Source: Bacteroidota bacterium (GTDB taxonomy: Bacteria > Bacteroidota > Bacteroidia > Flavobacteriales_E > Vicingaceae). Taken from it: DNA of 34,752 nt. Positions 1 to 7,880 of this stretch are shown piece by piece. A model generated the notes under the pieces. It made no database searches and had not been told where the DNA came from. It saw only the letters and a list, made by a program, of their open reading frames with translations. Where the stretch lies: assembly GCA_016183805.1 (NCBI GenBank), contig JACPDX010000021.1, positions 8,465-43,216 on the forward strand. Direction: 5' to 3'. Made by a program: the position numbers and the translations under genes. Within the stretch, counting starts at the first letter, position 1. Every line of letters starts with the position of its first letter.

Positions 1-57
1 AAAGCCATTGCAGCTTTTGAGAAAATTGGAAAAGAATTAGGCGTGATTAAAAAATAG
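1..57 (+). CDS. kbl: Glycine C-acetyltransferase (2-amino-3-ketobutyrate CoA ligase), C-terminal end only
   Basis: The first 18 codons are open from the window edge to a TAG at 55-57 and read KAIAAFEKIGKELGVIKK. This resembles the last residues of Kbl as I remember them (E. coli ends AFTRIGKQLGVIA). Kbl is a PLP enzyme that joins glycine and acetyl-CoA in threonine/glycine metabolism. Only the tail is visible, so no catalytic residue can be checked, and other alpha-oxoamine synthases end similarly. The gene converges on the reverse-strand gene at 123-566, with a long inverted repeat between them. Confidence 0.6.
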   Translation, partial: KAIAAFEKIGKELGVIKK

Positions 58-60
58 TCC

Positions 61-112
61 GAAGCCCGAAGACGGAAGCTTGGAGTACTTCGGACTTCCG
101 TCTTCGGGCTTC
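61..112. repeat. 18-bp perfect inverted repeat built from CTTCnnn heptads, between convergent genes
   Basis: GAAGCCCGAAGACGGAAG at 61-78 is the exact reverse complement of 95-112, with a 16-nt loop. The right arm and its flank (88-119) parse into seven-base units CTTCGGA, CTTCCGT, CTTCGGG, CTTCCAA, then CTTC. It lies between the convergent kbl end and the 123-566 gene and could stop transcription both ways, but no T-tract follows. The same heptad pattern recurs at 8684-8707 and 9347-9378. Confidence 0.75.
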
Positions 113-122
113 CAACTTCAAA

Positions 123-566
123 CTAGTCAAAAGTTGGGTCAGCAGCCTTAACATAATTTTTTTTCTTAGGCTTGATTTTCTTTACAAACAAGATATCAAT
201 CAATTCATCTTCAACTGTTACAATGGTTCTGCTCATTCCATTAATAATTGAAATTACTTGATCCGGATTTCTATATTTTCTAACAACTCTTTCAAATGTG
301 TTGTCTTCAAACTTTAAAAACATTTCATCAGTATTTATTTTTCCACCTTTCACGATAACTTTTCCATAAAAACAATCTGCCATACTACCTTTCCTAAAAG
401 TAATAATCACATCGTCATACGTTCCATCCTCGACTTCATTTGCACCTCTTTTTTCAAAAATTTCAGCATATTTTTGGTAACAAGTTATCTGAGCATCATC
501 ATTTGATTGGGCATAACCAATTGCAGTAAAAGAAGCGAATAAAAGGTTAAATACTATTTTTTTCAT
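123..566 (-). CDS. Secreted protein of unknown function
   Basis: A 147-residue protein starting at the ATG complementary to 564-566. Residues 1-19 form a signal peptide (MKK, hydrophobic run, cleavage near GYAQ), so it is exported to the periplasm or beyond. The mature part is a mixed alpha/beta sequence with two cysteines (one near the mature N-terminus, one in a DCFYGKV stretch) and a very lysine-rich segment near the C-terminus. I recognise no domain. It stands alone: its 5' end faces gmhA divergently across about 100 nt and its 3' end faces kbl. Length and signal peptide support a real gene; function is unknown. Confidence 0.75.
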   Translation of the reverse strand: MKKIVFNLLFASFTAIGYAQSNDDAQITCYQKYAEIFEKRGANEVEDGTYDDVIITFRKGSMADCFYGKVIVKGGKINTDEMFLKFEDNTFERVVRKYRNPDQVISIINGMSRTIVTVEDELIDILFVKKIKPKKKNYVKAADPTFD

Positions 567-618
567 AAGTTTAATTCTTAAAAGAGTTCATAAAAATAGA
601 AATACTTTATTTATTATC

Positions 619-626
619 TAAATTTG
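619..626 (+). promoter_or_regulatory. Candidate -7 element (TAAATTTG) of gmhA
   Basis: TAAATTTG fits the Bacteroidota -7 consensus TAnnTTTG and lies 39 nt before the gmhA ATG. No clear TTG is found at the -33 distance. A TTG start reading from 624 would fall inside this element, which favours the ATG at 666. Confidence 0.45.
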
Positions 627-665
627 AAGGTCATATTTTTTATAATATCACCAAAATTCATCAAA

Positions 666-1238
666 ATGAGTGTAAATATCATTAAAAATAACTTTTTAGA
701 AGCTAGACAAATTTTAGACCAATTTATAAACGATTCGGCTAATTTCATGAAAATTGCTGAGTCGGGAAGTTTGATGGTTACTTCCATACAACAAGGAGGG
801 AAGATTATTTCGTGTGGAAATGGAGGTTCAATGTGTGATGCCATGCACTTTGCAGAAGAATTAACAGGCAGATTTAGAGAAAACAGAAAAGCAATTCCTG
901 CATTATCAATTTCTGATTCATCTCATATTTCTTGTGTAGGAAACGATTATGGCTTCGACGAAATTTTTTCTCGTTATATTGAAGCTATTGGAAACAAAGG
1001 AGATGTATTGTTGGCAATAAGTACCAGCGGCAATTCAAAAAATGTATTAAAAGCGGTAGAGGCTGCTAAACAAAAAGGAATGAAGGTCGTTGCTTTAACA
1101 GGTAAAGACGGAGGTTTATTGGCTTCGAATTGTGATGTCGAAATACGTGCTCCACATTCAAAATATGCCGACAGAGCCCAAGAAATTCATATCAAAGTGA
1201 TACACTCTCTTATTCATTACATCGAAGAAAATGTGTAA
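666..1238 (+). CDS. gmhA: Phosphoheptose isomerase (sedoheptulose 7-phosphate isomerase)
   Basis: A 190-residue SIS-domain protein matching GmhA along its length; the E. coli enzyme is 192 residues. It converts sedoheptulose 7-phosphate to D-glycero-D-manno-heptose 7-phosphate in the cytoplasm, the first step to ADP-heptose for lipopolysaccharide core or other glycans. Visible family signatures are [32 protein letters not shown], the phosphate-binding STSGNSKNV, and [16 protein letters not shown] near the end. I chose the ATG at 666 because it gives family length and lies downstream of the candidate promoter; an upstream in-frame TTG at 624 would add 14 atypical residues. The stop codon is the first unit of the heptad spacer before yifB, so the two genes may be co-transcribed. 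No other heptose gene is nearby. Confidence 0.95.
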   Translation: MSVNIIKNNFLEARQILDQFINDSANFMKIAESGSLMVTSIQQGGKIISCGNGGSMCDAMHFAEELTGRFRENRKAIPALSISDSSHISCVGNDYGFDEIFSRYIEAIGNKGDVLLAISTSGNSKNVLKAVEAAKQKGMKVVALTGKDGGLLASNCDVEIRAPHSKYADRAQEIHIKVIHSLIHYIEENV

Positions 1239-1270
1239 ATCAAAAATCGTAAATCAAAAATCGTAAATTG
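1236..1270. repeat. Five-unit heptad repeat forming the gmhA-yifB spacer
   Basis: The whole spacer, including the gmhA stop codon, parses into seven-base units: TAAATCA, AAAATCG, TAAATCA, AAAATCG, TAAATTG. The next base is followed by the yifB ATG. It is AT-rich and shows no hairpin. The period matches that of the CTTCnnn repeats elsewhere in the window although the sequence differs. Confidence 0.8.
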
Positions 1271-1271
1271 C

Positions 1272-2813
1272 ATGTTAGTAAAAACCTTTGGAAGTGCTGT
1301 TGTAGGTGTTGATGCCATTACCATTACTGTGGAAGTAAATGCAGATAAGGGTTTTAAGTTTTTTATGGTGGGTTTACCCGATAATGCCGTTAAAGAAAGC
1401 CAGCATAGAATTTCATCGGCTTTAAAAAATGTGGGCTATAAAATGCCGGGTAAAAAACTGGTCATAAACATGGCTCCTGCCGATATCCGTAAAGAAGGCT
1501 CAGCTTATGATTTAACCATTGCCATTGGTATTTTGGCAGCTTCAGGTCAAATTAACGAAGAAAAAATTGCCGATTATGTAATTATGGGAGAACTCTCTCT
1601 TGATGGTGGACTACAACCTATAAAAGGAGCCTTGCCCATTTCAATTCAAGCTCGAAAAGAAGGGTTTAAAGGATTTATTTTACCCAAGGCAAACGCTCGT
1701 GAAGCAGCCATTGTTGATGGTATAGAAGTTTATGGAATAGAAAATATTAAAGAAATTATTGATTTTTTTAATGAAGAAACAGTTCTCGAACAAACCGTTG
1801 TTGATACACGTAAAGAGTTTTACGAAAACTTAAACAATGTTGATTTCGATTTTTTAGATGTAAAAGGACAGGAAAATATAAAAAGGGCATTAGAAATTTC
1901 AGCAGCTGGTGGACACAATGTAATATTAATTGGACCGCCGGGAGCAGGAAAAACCATGTTAGCCAAACGGTTACCAACCATATTACCTCCATTATCATTA
2001 CAGGAAGCATTAGAAACCACCAAAATTCATTCGGTGAGTGGTAAGTTGGCTACCGAAACTTCATTAATAAGTACACGACCATTTCGATCGCCTCACCATA
2101 CTATTTCTGATGTCGCACTAGTTGGTGGTGGTGGATTTCCACAGCCTGGAGAAATTTCATTGGCTCATAATGGAGTGTTGTTTTTAGATGAATTACCCGA
2201 ATTTAAACGAACTGTTTTAGAAGTTTTACGCCAACCATTGGAGGAACGAAGAATTTCCATCTCCAGAGCAAAATTTTCGGTCGATTATCCTGCCAGTTTT
2301 ATGTTGGTGGCATCTATGAATCCTTGTCCTTGCGGATATTATAATCACCCTGAGAAAGAATGTGTATGTTCGTCGGGAGTGGTACAAAAATATTTGAGTA
2401 AAATATCCGGACCGTTGCTAGATAGGATTGATTTACATGTGGAGGTAACACCTGTTTCGTTTAACGAATTGAGCAGAGTGGATTACAAAGGCGAAAGCAG
2501 CAACGAAATTAGAGAACGAGTAATTAAAGCTCGGAATGTTCAAGAAAAACGTTTCGAAAAAAACAAAGGCATTTACGCCAATGCTCAAATGACTTCAAAA
2601 CAATTGCGTGAAATTTGTGTAATTGACCAATCCGGACAAGATTTACTTAAAGTAGCCATGGAAAGGTTAGGCTTATCGGCTCGTGCTTACGACCGTATTT
2701 TAAAAGTTGCCCGAACCATTGCCGATTTAGACAATGCTCCAAAAATTGAAACTAACCATTTAGCCGAAGCCATTCAGTTTAGAAGTTTAGATAGAGAAGG
2801 CTGGGCAGGGTAA
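1272..2813 (+). CDS. YifB/ComM-type Mg-chelatase-like AAA+ ATPase
   Basis: A 513-residue protein of the usual YifB/ComM length. The N-terminal lon-protease-like ChlI domain covers about residues 1-170 (MVGLPDNAVKES, GELSLDGGLQPIKG). The AAA+ Mg-chelatase domain follows, with Walker A GPPGAGKT at 221-228, the FRSPHHTISD segment, Walker B LFLDELPEF, and the cysteine-rich SMNPCPCGYYNHPEKECVCS. A C-terminal helical domain ends the protein. In naturally competent bacteria ComM is a DNA helicase that helps branch migration during uptake recombination; the role in Bacteroidota is not established. It begins one base after the heptad repeat and ends 4 nt from the convergent gene at 2818, with no terminator between. 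Confidence 0.93.
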   Translation: MLVKTFGSAVVGVDAITITVEVNADKGFKFFMVGLPDNAVKESQHRISSALKNVGYKMPGKKLVINMAPADIRKEGSAYDLTIAIGILAASGQINEEKIADYVIMGELSLDGGLQPIKGALPISIQARKEGFKGFILPKANAREAAIVDGIEVYGIENIKEIIDFFNEETVLEQTVVDTRKEFYENLNNVDFDFLDVKGQENIKRALEISAAGGHNVILIGPPGAGKTMLAKRLPTILPPLSLQEALETTKIHSVSGKLATETSLISTRPFRSPHHTISDVALVGGGGFPQPGEISLAHNGVLFLDELPEFKRTVLEVLRQPLEERRISISRAKFSVDYPASFMLVASMNPCPCGYYNHPEKECVCSSGVVQKYLSKISGPLLDRIDLHVEVTPVSFNELSRVDYKGESSNEIRERVIKARNVQEKRFEKNKGIYANAQMTSKQLREICVIDQSGQDLLKVAMERLGLSARAYDRILKVARTIADLDNAPKIETNHLAEAIQFRSLDREGWAG

Positions 2814-2817
2814 TAGA

Positions 2818-3003
2818 TTAATGTAAAAACTTAGTCAAAATAATATACCCAAGAATAATTCCAAAAATGGTTATTAATACCCAGTATGTTCCTTTAAACA
2901 AGGTTTTGTTTTTTTTCTGGTCCAAATAAAATTGGTAACCAATAATTATTATAAAAGCTATAATAAATAGAATGGCAAATATTTTTTGTCCGTCAGAAAA
3001 CAT
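2818..3003 (-). CDS. Small two-helix membrane protein of unknown function
   Basis: A 61-residue protein with two hydrophobic helices (about residues 8-26 and 40-57) separated by a lysine-rich loop (DQKKNKTLFKG). It has no signal peptide and is probably an inner-membrane protein. It starts 2 nt after the Smr gene stop in the same direction and is the last gene of a three-gene reverse-strand run, which supports it being real. I recognise no family. Confidence 0.65.
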   Translation of the reverse strand: MFSDGQKIFAILFIIAFIIIIGYQFYLDQKKNKTLFKGTYWVLITIFGIILGYIILTKFLH

Positions 3004-3005
3004 GG

Positions 3006-3260
3006 CTAAAATTTAAAGTAAACAAAAGTACGACCAAAATTTTTGCTGTCTTTTTCTATACGATGATATTTTGCTTTTATTTCAGGAAGATTTAAAAAAC
3101 GAAGTACTCTTTTTTTTAACTGTCCGCTTCCTTTCCCGTGAATTATTTCGATGGTGGTAATTTTTGAGTTGATGGCATCAAAAAAAGCATCGTTTAACGA
3201 TGCTTCAATTTTTTTTGATTGGTTAAATATGTCGTGTAAGTCTAATGTTATTTTAGCCAT
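3006..3260 (-). CDS. Smr-domain protein (MutS2 C-terminal type)
   Basis: An 84-residue stand-alone Smr domain. The diagnostic features are LDLHD near the N-terminus and IEIIHGKGSGQLKKRV in the middle, matching the LDLHG and HGxGxG motifs of the family; the second histidine lies in HGKGSG. Smr domains bind branched or nicked nucleic acid and some are endonucleases. The first motif reads LDLHDIF rather than LDLHG. It sits 3 nt after the secreted-protein gene stop and 2 nt before the small membrane protein, so the three probably form one transcript. The substrate cannot be inferred. Confidence 0.85.
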   Translation of the reverse strand: MAKITLDLHDIFNQSKKIEASLNDAFFDAINSKITTIEIIHGKGSGQLKKRVLRFLNLPEIKAKYHRIEKDSKNFGRTFVYFKF

Positions 3261-3263
3261 AGA

Positions 3264-3689
3264 CTAACCTGCTTTAGATTGAACAACTAACCAATTGTTG
3301 TTTTCTTTTTTTAAATCTACGTTAATAGCTATTTTTTCATTTTTTCTAAAAGTAGCTTTAATGGTAACGGTAGAGTCGGTAAAATCCATCACTTCAAAAA
3401 CAAAGAAACTATCTAAACTGCCTTGGTAAACACTTCTAAATGTTTCAATTTCATCAAAAGTCATTACTTTAACTCTTTTGTTAAATTTGAAAACAATTAA
3501 ATTATTAGGAATTTTATCGTCATTGATAATAATAATAGGGGTTTGACCATTCTTTTCATCCTCACTAAAGTAATCTTTTAATGCGTGTAGGTCAAGGGTT
3601 TTTTGAATAACTGTATTGATGTCTCTAGCACTTTGAGCAAAAAACGATAAAGGGAGTAGTACAATCAATATTAGAGCAAACTTTTTCAT
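3264..3689 (-). CDS. Secreted protein of unknown function
   Basis: A 141-residue protein with a signal peptide (MKKFALILIVLLPLSFFAQ, cleavage near residue 19), so periplasmic or surface located. The mature part is rich in beta-prone segments (SFFVFEVMDFTDSTVTIKATF, split by short polar turns) and ends NNWLVVQSKAG, a fold-like ending seen in NTF2-like or lipocalin-like small secreted proteins; this is a weak resemblance only. It is the first gene of the run with the Smr and two-helix genes. Confidence 0.75.
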   Translation of the reverse strand: MKKFALILIVLLPLSFFAQSARDINTVIQKTLDLHALKDYFSEDEKNGQTPIIIINDDKIPNNLIVFKFNKRVKVMTFDEIETFRSVYQGSLDSFFVFEVMDFTDSTVTIKATFRKNEKIAINVDLKKENNNWLVVQSKAG

Positions 3690-3780
3690 AACTTTAAATT
3701 TTAGTAATACCCACGCAGGTATACGATTTAGATAAGTTTTAGTTTCACTGTAGGGGAAACTTTAGCGTGAATATACAACC

Positions 3781-3826
3781 TTAAAATTAAAATATCAACA
3801 ACAATGCCAATCAATTTTAATTTTAA
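3781..3826. repeat. 13-bp AT-only inverted repeat in a divergent intergenic region
   Basis: TTAAAATTAAAAT at 3781-3793 is the exact reverse complement of 3814-3826, with a 20-nt loop. It lies in the 226-nt gap between the divergent genes at 3264-3689 and 3916-4806. The gap also has a short AGTTTC/GAAACT pair at 3741-3761. No strict TAnnTTTG box was found here. It may be an operator or chance in AT-rich DNA. Confidence 0.5.
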
Positions 3827-3915
3827 AACAAAATTATTAATTTTTGGCAACGTATTTGCATAATATTTGGTATAAAATACATATTTTTACATAAACCAAT
3901 TTAAATTCTAAATTT

Positions 3916-4806
3916 ATGAAAAACAAAAACCTAAATTTTATGGTGTTATTTGTTTTAACTGCTTCAATGATTGTCTTTTCTTGTAAAAAAGACGAAAAAG
4001 AAGAAGAGATAGAAGTAAATAACGAAACAACTACTGCCCAAGATAATGCAATCGCTCAAAATATGTTTGACGATGTAAAAAAAGTGGTTGAAGAATCTGC
4101 TAATGATGAAGGACAATCAGGAAAAGTTGGTAATTTTTTCGGAACATGTGTTTCGGTTACTATTAATCCTAATTGGATTGATTCTACTCAGTATTGGCCT
4201 AAAACAATGACCATTGATTTTGGAACATCCAATTGTACAGGAAACGATGGTATCAACAGAAGAGGTAAATTAATAGTTACATTAACCGATAGGTATAGAA
4301 ATGCAGGAAGTGTGTTAACAGTTAATCCACAAAACTATTTTGTAAACGACCATCAAATAGAAGGAACAAAAACCTTAACCAACAATGGAAGAAACGGTTC
4401 AAATAATTTAACATTTACCGTTCAAGTTACCAATGGTAAAATAACTTTTCCAACAGGCGGATCTACTACTTGGAGTTCAACGAGAACAAACGAATGGATA
4501 GCAGGAGAATCAACAACTTGGTATAATAGTGGAGGGTTATTAGCAGCTTTGTGCGATGATGTATATTTAATTACAGGTTCTGCCAATGGTGTAAACAGAA
4601 ACGGAGTTTCATATTCTGTAAATATTACTTCTCCACTTAGAAAAGAATTGTGTTGCAGATGGATAGTAAGTGGTAAATTAGATGTTATTCCTGGCGGAGG
4701 ATTATTAACTCGATCGGTAAATTATGACCCTACAAATACGGGTAATTGCGACCCTACTGCCACAGTAACTATTGCAGGAAATACTTTTACGATAACTATG
4801 CCTTAA
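3916..4806 (+). CDS. Lipoprotein of unknown function, Bacteroidota-specific type
   Basis: A 296-residue protein with a lipoprotein signal peptide; the lipobox reads IVFSC with the lipidated cysteine at residue 23, followed by an acidic/lysine linker (KKDEKEEEIE). The body is beta-rich with repeated polar turns and conserved-looking segments (TIDFGTSNCTGNDG, RRGKLIVTLTDRYRNAG, NYFVNDHQIEGTKT, TGSANGVNRNGVSY) and a final ATVTIAGNTFTITMP strand. I recall this architecture from other Bacteroidota lipoproteins without known function. Several cysteines in the mature part could pair in the periplasm or on the surface. It is monocistronic, ending in a good terminator. Confidence 0.8.
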   Translation: MKNKNLNFMVLFVLTASMIVFSCKKDEKEEEIEVNNETTTAQDNAIAQNMFDDVKKVVEESANDEGQSGKVGNFFGTCVSVTINPNWIDSTQYWPKTMTIDFGTSNCTGNDGINRRGKLIVTLTDRYRNAGSVLTVNPQNYFVNDHQIEGTKTLTNNGRNGSNNLTFTVQVTNGKITFPTGGSTTWSSTRTNEWIAGESTTWYNSGGLLAALCDDVYLITGSANGVNRNGVSYSVNITSPLRKELCCRWIVSGKLDVIPGGGLLTRSVNYDPTNTGNCDPTATVTIAGNTFTITMP

Positions 4807-4827
4807 AAAAGTTCTATTTTATAATTG

Positions 4828-4852
4828 AAGGGGAATTTATTCCCCTTTTTTT
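4828..4852 (+). terminator. Rho-independent terminator of the lipoprotein gene
   Basis: AAGGGGAA at 4828-4835 pairs with TTCCCCTT at 4840-4847 across a 4-nt TTTA loop, followed by a T run to 4852. It begins 21 nt after the lipoprotein stop codon. Confidence 0.85.
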
Positions 4853-4933
4853 ATGAGTAGTAATTCATATTTTCCTTTAATCTATTCTTTTAACCATTGG
4901 TGTATTAACCTAACCAGTGTAATTTTTCAAACA

Positions 4934-4941
4934 TATATTTG
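4934..4941 (+). promoter_or_regulatory. -7 element (TATATTTG) of the M61 peptidase gene
   Basis: TATATTTG fits TAnnTTTG and ends 24 nt before the ATG at 4966, implying a leader of about 20 nt. No TTG lies at the -33 distance. An alternative TTG start at 4939 would lie inside this element. Confidence 0.5.
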
Positions 4942-4965
4942 TATTCGTTTAGTTTAAAAAAAATT

Positions 4966-6804
4966 ATGAAGAAAATATTACTATCATTTGCCATTCTTTT
5001 TGTTGCTCATTTATCAGCACAAAACACAACCTATAAATTTAATATCGACTTAACAAAAGCAAATAATGACATGCTTCAAGTTTTTTTGGAAACACCCGAA
5101 ATTAAATCGGATAAAATAATTTATAACATTCCTAAAATGGTTCCTGGAACGTATAAAATTTACAATTTTGGTCAGTATTCTATGGATTTTGAGGCTTTCG
5201 ATAAAAAAGGATATGCCATGAGTGTAAATCGATTAGATGATAACAGATGGGAAATTGAAAATGCTAAAAATTTAGCTAAAATTTCTTATTGGGTAGAAGA
5301 TACATGGGATGCCAAAGTTGACCATTTGGTTTTTGAACCAGGAGGTACCAATATAGAAAAAGATGAAAATATGGTGTTAAATAATCATGGTTTTTTTGGG
5401 TACTTTGATGGGTTAAAAAACCTCAAATACGAATTATCGGTTACTCGTCCAAACAATTTTTATGGAGCAACAGGATTAACTGAAATTAAAACAATTGGCA
5501 ATACAGACATTTTTTACGTGAACAATTATATGGATTTAGTTGATTCGCCAATCATGTACAATGTGCCTGATACTACCATTATTAAAGTTGGAGGTGCCGA
5601 TATTTTAATATCGGTTTATTCTAAAAACAAATCAGTTACTTCGAAAGAAATAGCAAAAAACATATCCTCCATATTAGAAGCACAAAAAAATTATTTAGGA
5701 GGAAAATTACCGATAGAAAAATATGCATTTATCATTTATTTGTATGCTGGTCAAAGTGGTTCTGGAGGTAGTGGAGCACTAGAACATTCCTACTCTTCGT
5801 TTTATTATTTACCAGAAATGACTGCCGATAGAATTTCAGGAATGTTAATTGATGTTGCTGCTCACGAGTTTTTTCATATCGTTACACCGCTAAATATTCA
5901 TGCAGAAGAAATTGGGGATTTTGATTACATCAATCCGAAAATGTCGAAACATTTGTGGATGTATGAAGGAGTTACCGAATATTTTGCAGGTCATGTTCAG
6001 GTCTATGAGGGTTTAATTTCTAAGCAAGAATACATGGAAATTATTGAAGACAAAATTAAAGGAGCCGGCTATTATAAAGATGATTTACCCTTTACCACCA
6101 TGAGTTTAGGTTGTTTGGATAGTCATGAAGATCAATATGGAAATGTTTATCAAAAAGGTGCTTTAATAGGATTGTGTTTAGACATTTTGTTAAGAGAAAA
6201 TTCTAATGGAAAGGTAGGGATGAAAGAGATGATGGCAATGCTTTCGAAAGAATATGGAAAAAATGTTTCGTTTAAAGATGATGAACTTTTTGATAAAATA
6301 GCCGGATTATCGAACCCAAAAATCAGAGATTTTTTTAAAAATTATGTTGAAGGAGAAAACCCCTTACCATTAGAACAGTTGTTAAGTAAAGTTGGGATTA
6401 CATACAAAACAAATGTAGTTGTTAAAGAAATTACAATGGGAGGGGCATCGTTGAGTTATAATCAAGAAATTGATAAAATTTATGTGATGGATACAGGTAA
6501 CATGGATGAATTTGGAAAATTGCTCGGTTACAAGAATAATGATAATATTATTTCTATAAATGGTATAGATATTACCGTAGATAATGTTCAAGAAGAATTT
6601 TTTAGATTAAAAACCACTATTAAGGAGGGAGATAAAGTGGAGGTTATTGTGGAAAGAGAAGTAAAAGGTAAACTAAAAAAAGTAACTTTAAAATCGAAAG
6701 CTGTAATGGTTGAAAAAAATAAAAAGTATTTAATAGAATTTAATAAAGAAGCTTCACCTGAACAGTTAACACTTCAAAACCTTTGGTTAAATACAAAAAT
6801 TTAG
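4966..6804 (+). CDS. M61 family peptidase (glycyl aminopeptidase type) with PDZ domain
   Basis: A 612-residue exported gluzincin-type metallopeptidase. Residues 1-19 are a signal peptide (MKKILLSF, ending LSAQ). An N-terminal beta domain is followed by the catalytic domain: HEFFH at 300-304 supplies the two zinc histidines and the general base, and a downstream glutamate in WMYEGVTEYF (about 334) is the likely third ligand. The C-terminal third contains a PDZ domain (GYKNNDNIISINGIDI, the typical post-strand turn). M61 enzymes cleave N-terminal residues, glycine in the founding member; the substrate here is unknown. The ATG at 4966 was chosen over an in-frame TTG at 4939 because of the signal peptide and promoter position. 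The two-component genes follow at 21 nt and could share the transcript. Confidence 0.9.
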   Translation: MKKILLSFAILFVAHLSAQNTTYKFNIDLTKANNDMLQVFLETPEIKSDKIIYNIPKMVPGTYKIYNFGQYSMDFEAFDKKGYAMSVNRLDDNRWEIENAKNLAKISYWVEDTWDAKVDHLVFEPGGTNIEKDENMVLNNHGFFGYFDGLKNLKYELSVTRPNNFYGATGLTEIKTIGNTDIFYVNNYMDLVDSPIMYNVPDTTIIKVGGADILISVYSKNKSVTSKEIAKNISSILEAQKNYLGGKLPIEKYAFIIYLYAGQSGSGGSGALEHSYSSFYYLPEMTADRISGMLIDVAAHEFFHIVTPLNIHAEEIGDFDYINPKMSKHLWMYEGVTEYFAGHVQVYEGLISKQEYMEIIEDKIKGAGYYKDDLPFTTMSLGCLDSHEDQYGNVYQKGALIGLCLDILLRENSNGKVGMKEMMAMLSKEYGKNVSFKDDELFDKIAGLSNPKIRDFFKNYVEGENPLPLEQLLSKVGITYKTNVVVKEITMGGASLSYNQEIDKIYVMDTGNMDEFGKLLGYKNNDNIISINGIDITVDNVQEEFFRLKTTIKEGDKVEVIVEREVKGKLKKVTLKSKAVMVEKNKKYLIEFNKEASPEQLTLQNLWLNTKI

Positions 6805-6825
6805 CCTAAAAAATATAAAACCAAA

Positions 6826-7869
6826 ATGATTAACAAAAAAAAACTATACTGGATAGCTCAAATTGTTGGGTGGTTAGTATATGTTTTAATTGTTGGAGTG
6901 TTTAACCAATTAAATGGAAACGAGATTACCAAAGAATTAATATTTAGTTTATTATCCATTTATTTTATCGGATTATCCATATCTCATTTTTATCGTGGAA
7001 TAATTATCAAGCTAAATTGGATGAAGTGGTCAATTTCACACCTTATTCCAAGAGTTTTTATCGGGGTTATTCTGTTTGGTATTATTGTATATTTTGTTCA
7101 AACAATTGTTTTAGAGGTGCTTATAGCTGAAAGCAATTTTGCTTTCGATATGGCAGATGCTTTCCCTAAAATTATAAATTGGTCGCTTTTATTTTTACTG
7201 TGGTCGTTGTTGTATTTTCTTTTTCACTTTATCAATAATTATAAAAAAGAAGAAATTAAAAATTTAAGATGGGAAGCAGCACGAAATGAAATAGAATTAA
7301 ACAAAATTAAATCGCAACTAAATCCACATTTTATTTTCAACTCCATGAATAGCATCAGGGCTTTAGTAGATGAAGACCCACAGTTGGCAAAAAGTGCAAT
7401 AACTCAGCTGTCGAATGTTCTACGAAATTCATTAATGACAGGAAAGAAAAAAATTATTCCTTTGAGCGATGAGTTAAAAATAGTAGATGATTACTTAAGT
7501 TTAGAAAAAACCAGATTTGAAGAAAAACTTACCATTGTTAAACACATTGAATCCAACACAGAAAATTTTCTAATTCCACCGCTAATGATACAAACATTGG
7601 TTGAAAATGGAATAAAACATGGAACCTCTAAATTGCCTGAAGGAGGAGTGTTAGAAATTCAATCAAAATTAGAAAATGAAAATTTGATAATTACCATTTA
7701 TAATTCAGGATTTTATGATGAAAATAATATTCCCGAAACAGGTTTTGGGATATTAAATACTAAACAACGACTACAACTGTTGTATGGTAATAAAGCTAAA
7801 TTTACTATCGAAAATGAAAATAATAGAGTAAAAACAATGTTACTTATCCCTAATAAAACTCAACTTTAA
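6826..7869 (+). CDS. LytS/YehU-type sensor histidine kinase
   Basis: A 347-residue membrane kinase. Four hydrophobic helices (about 9-28, 38-58, 75-100 and 117-136) have no large periplasmic domain, so any signal is sensed in or near the membrane. A short coiled linker leads to the His_kinase domain with QLNPHFIFNSMNSI; His168 is the expected phosphorylation site. The ATP-binding part shows PPLMIQTLVENGIKHG (N box) and GFGILNTKQRLQLLYG (G box). It is the partner of the LytTR regulator that starts 11 nt downstream. Such pairs are very common in Bacteroidota and their targets cannot be read from the sequence. Confidence 0.93.
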   Translation: MINKKKLYWIAQIVGWLVYVLIVGVFNQLNGNEITKELIFSLLSIYFIGLSISHFYRGIIIKLNWMKWSISHLIPRVFIGVILFGIIVYFVQTIVLEVLIAESNFAFDMADAFPKIINWSLLFLLWSLLYFLFHFINNYKKEEIKNLRWEAARNEIELNKIKSQLNPHFIFNSMNSIRALVDEDPQLAKSAITQLSNVLRNSLMTGKKKIIPLSDELKIVDDYLSLEKTRFEEKLTIVKHIESNTENFLIPPLMIQTLVENGIKHGTSKLPEGGVLEIQSKLENENLIITIYNSGFYDENNIPETGFGILNTKQRLQLLYGNKAKFTIENENNRVKTMLLIPNKTQL

Positions 7870-7880
7870 AAATAAACACG

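Noticed and set aside
624-665. TTG start for gmhA giving 14 extra residues
   Set aside because: The extra residues do not match GmhA and the TTG lies inside the candidate -7 box; the ATG at 666 gives family length.
1768-2023. Two reverse-strand open frames inside yifB
   Set aside because: They are antisense to a clearly coding AAA+ region with intact motifs and have no recognisable features.
3840-3880. TATTTGC and AATATTTGG as promoter boxes for the lipoprotein gene
   Set aside because: Neither keeps the TAnnTTTG spacing and no TTG is at the right distance, so I list no promoter here.
4939-4965. TTG start for the M61 peptidase
   Set aside because: It overlaps the TATATTTG box and would bury the signal peptide behind nine residues.
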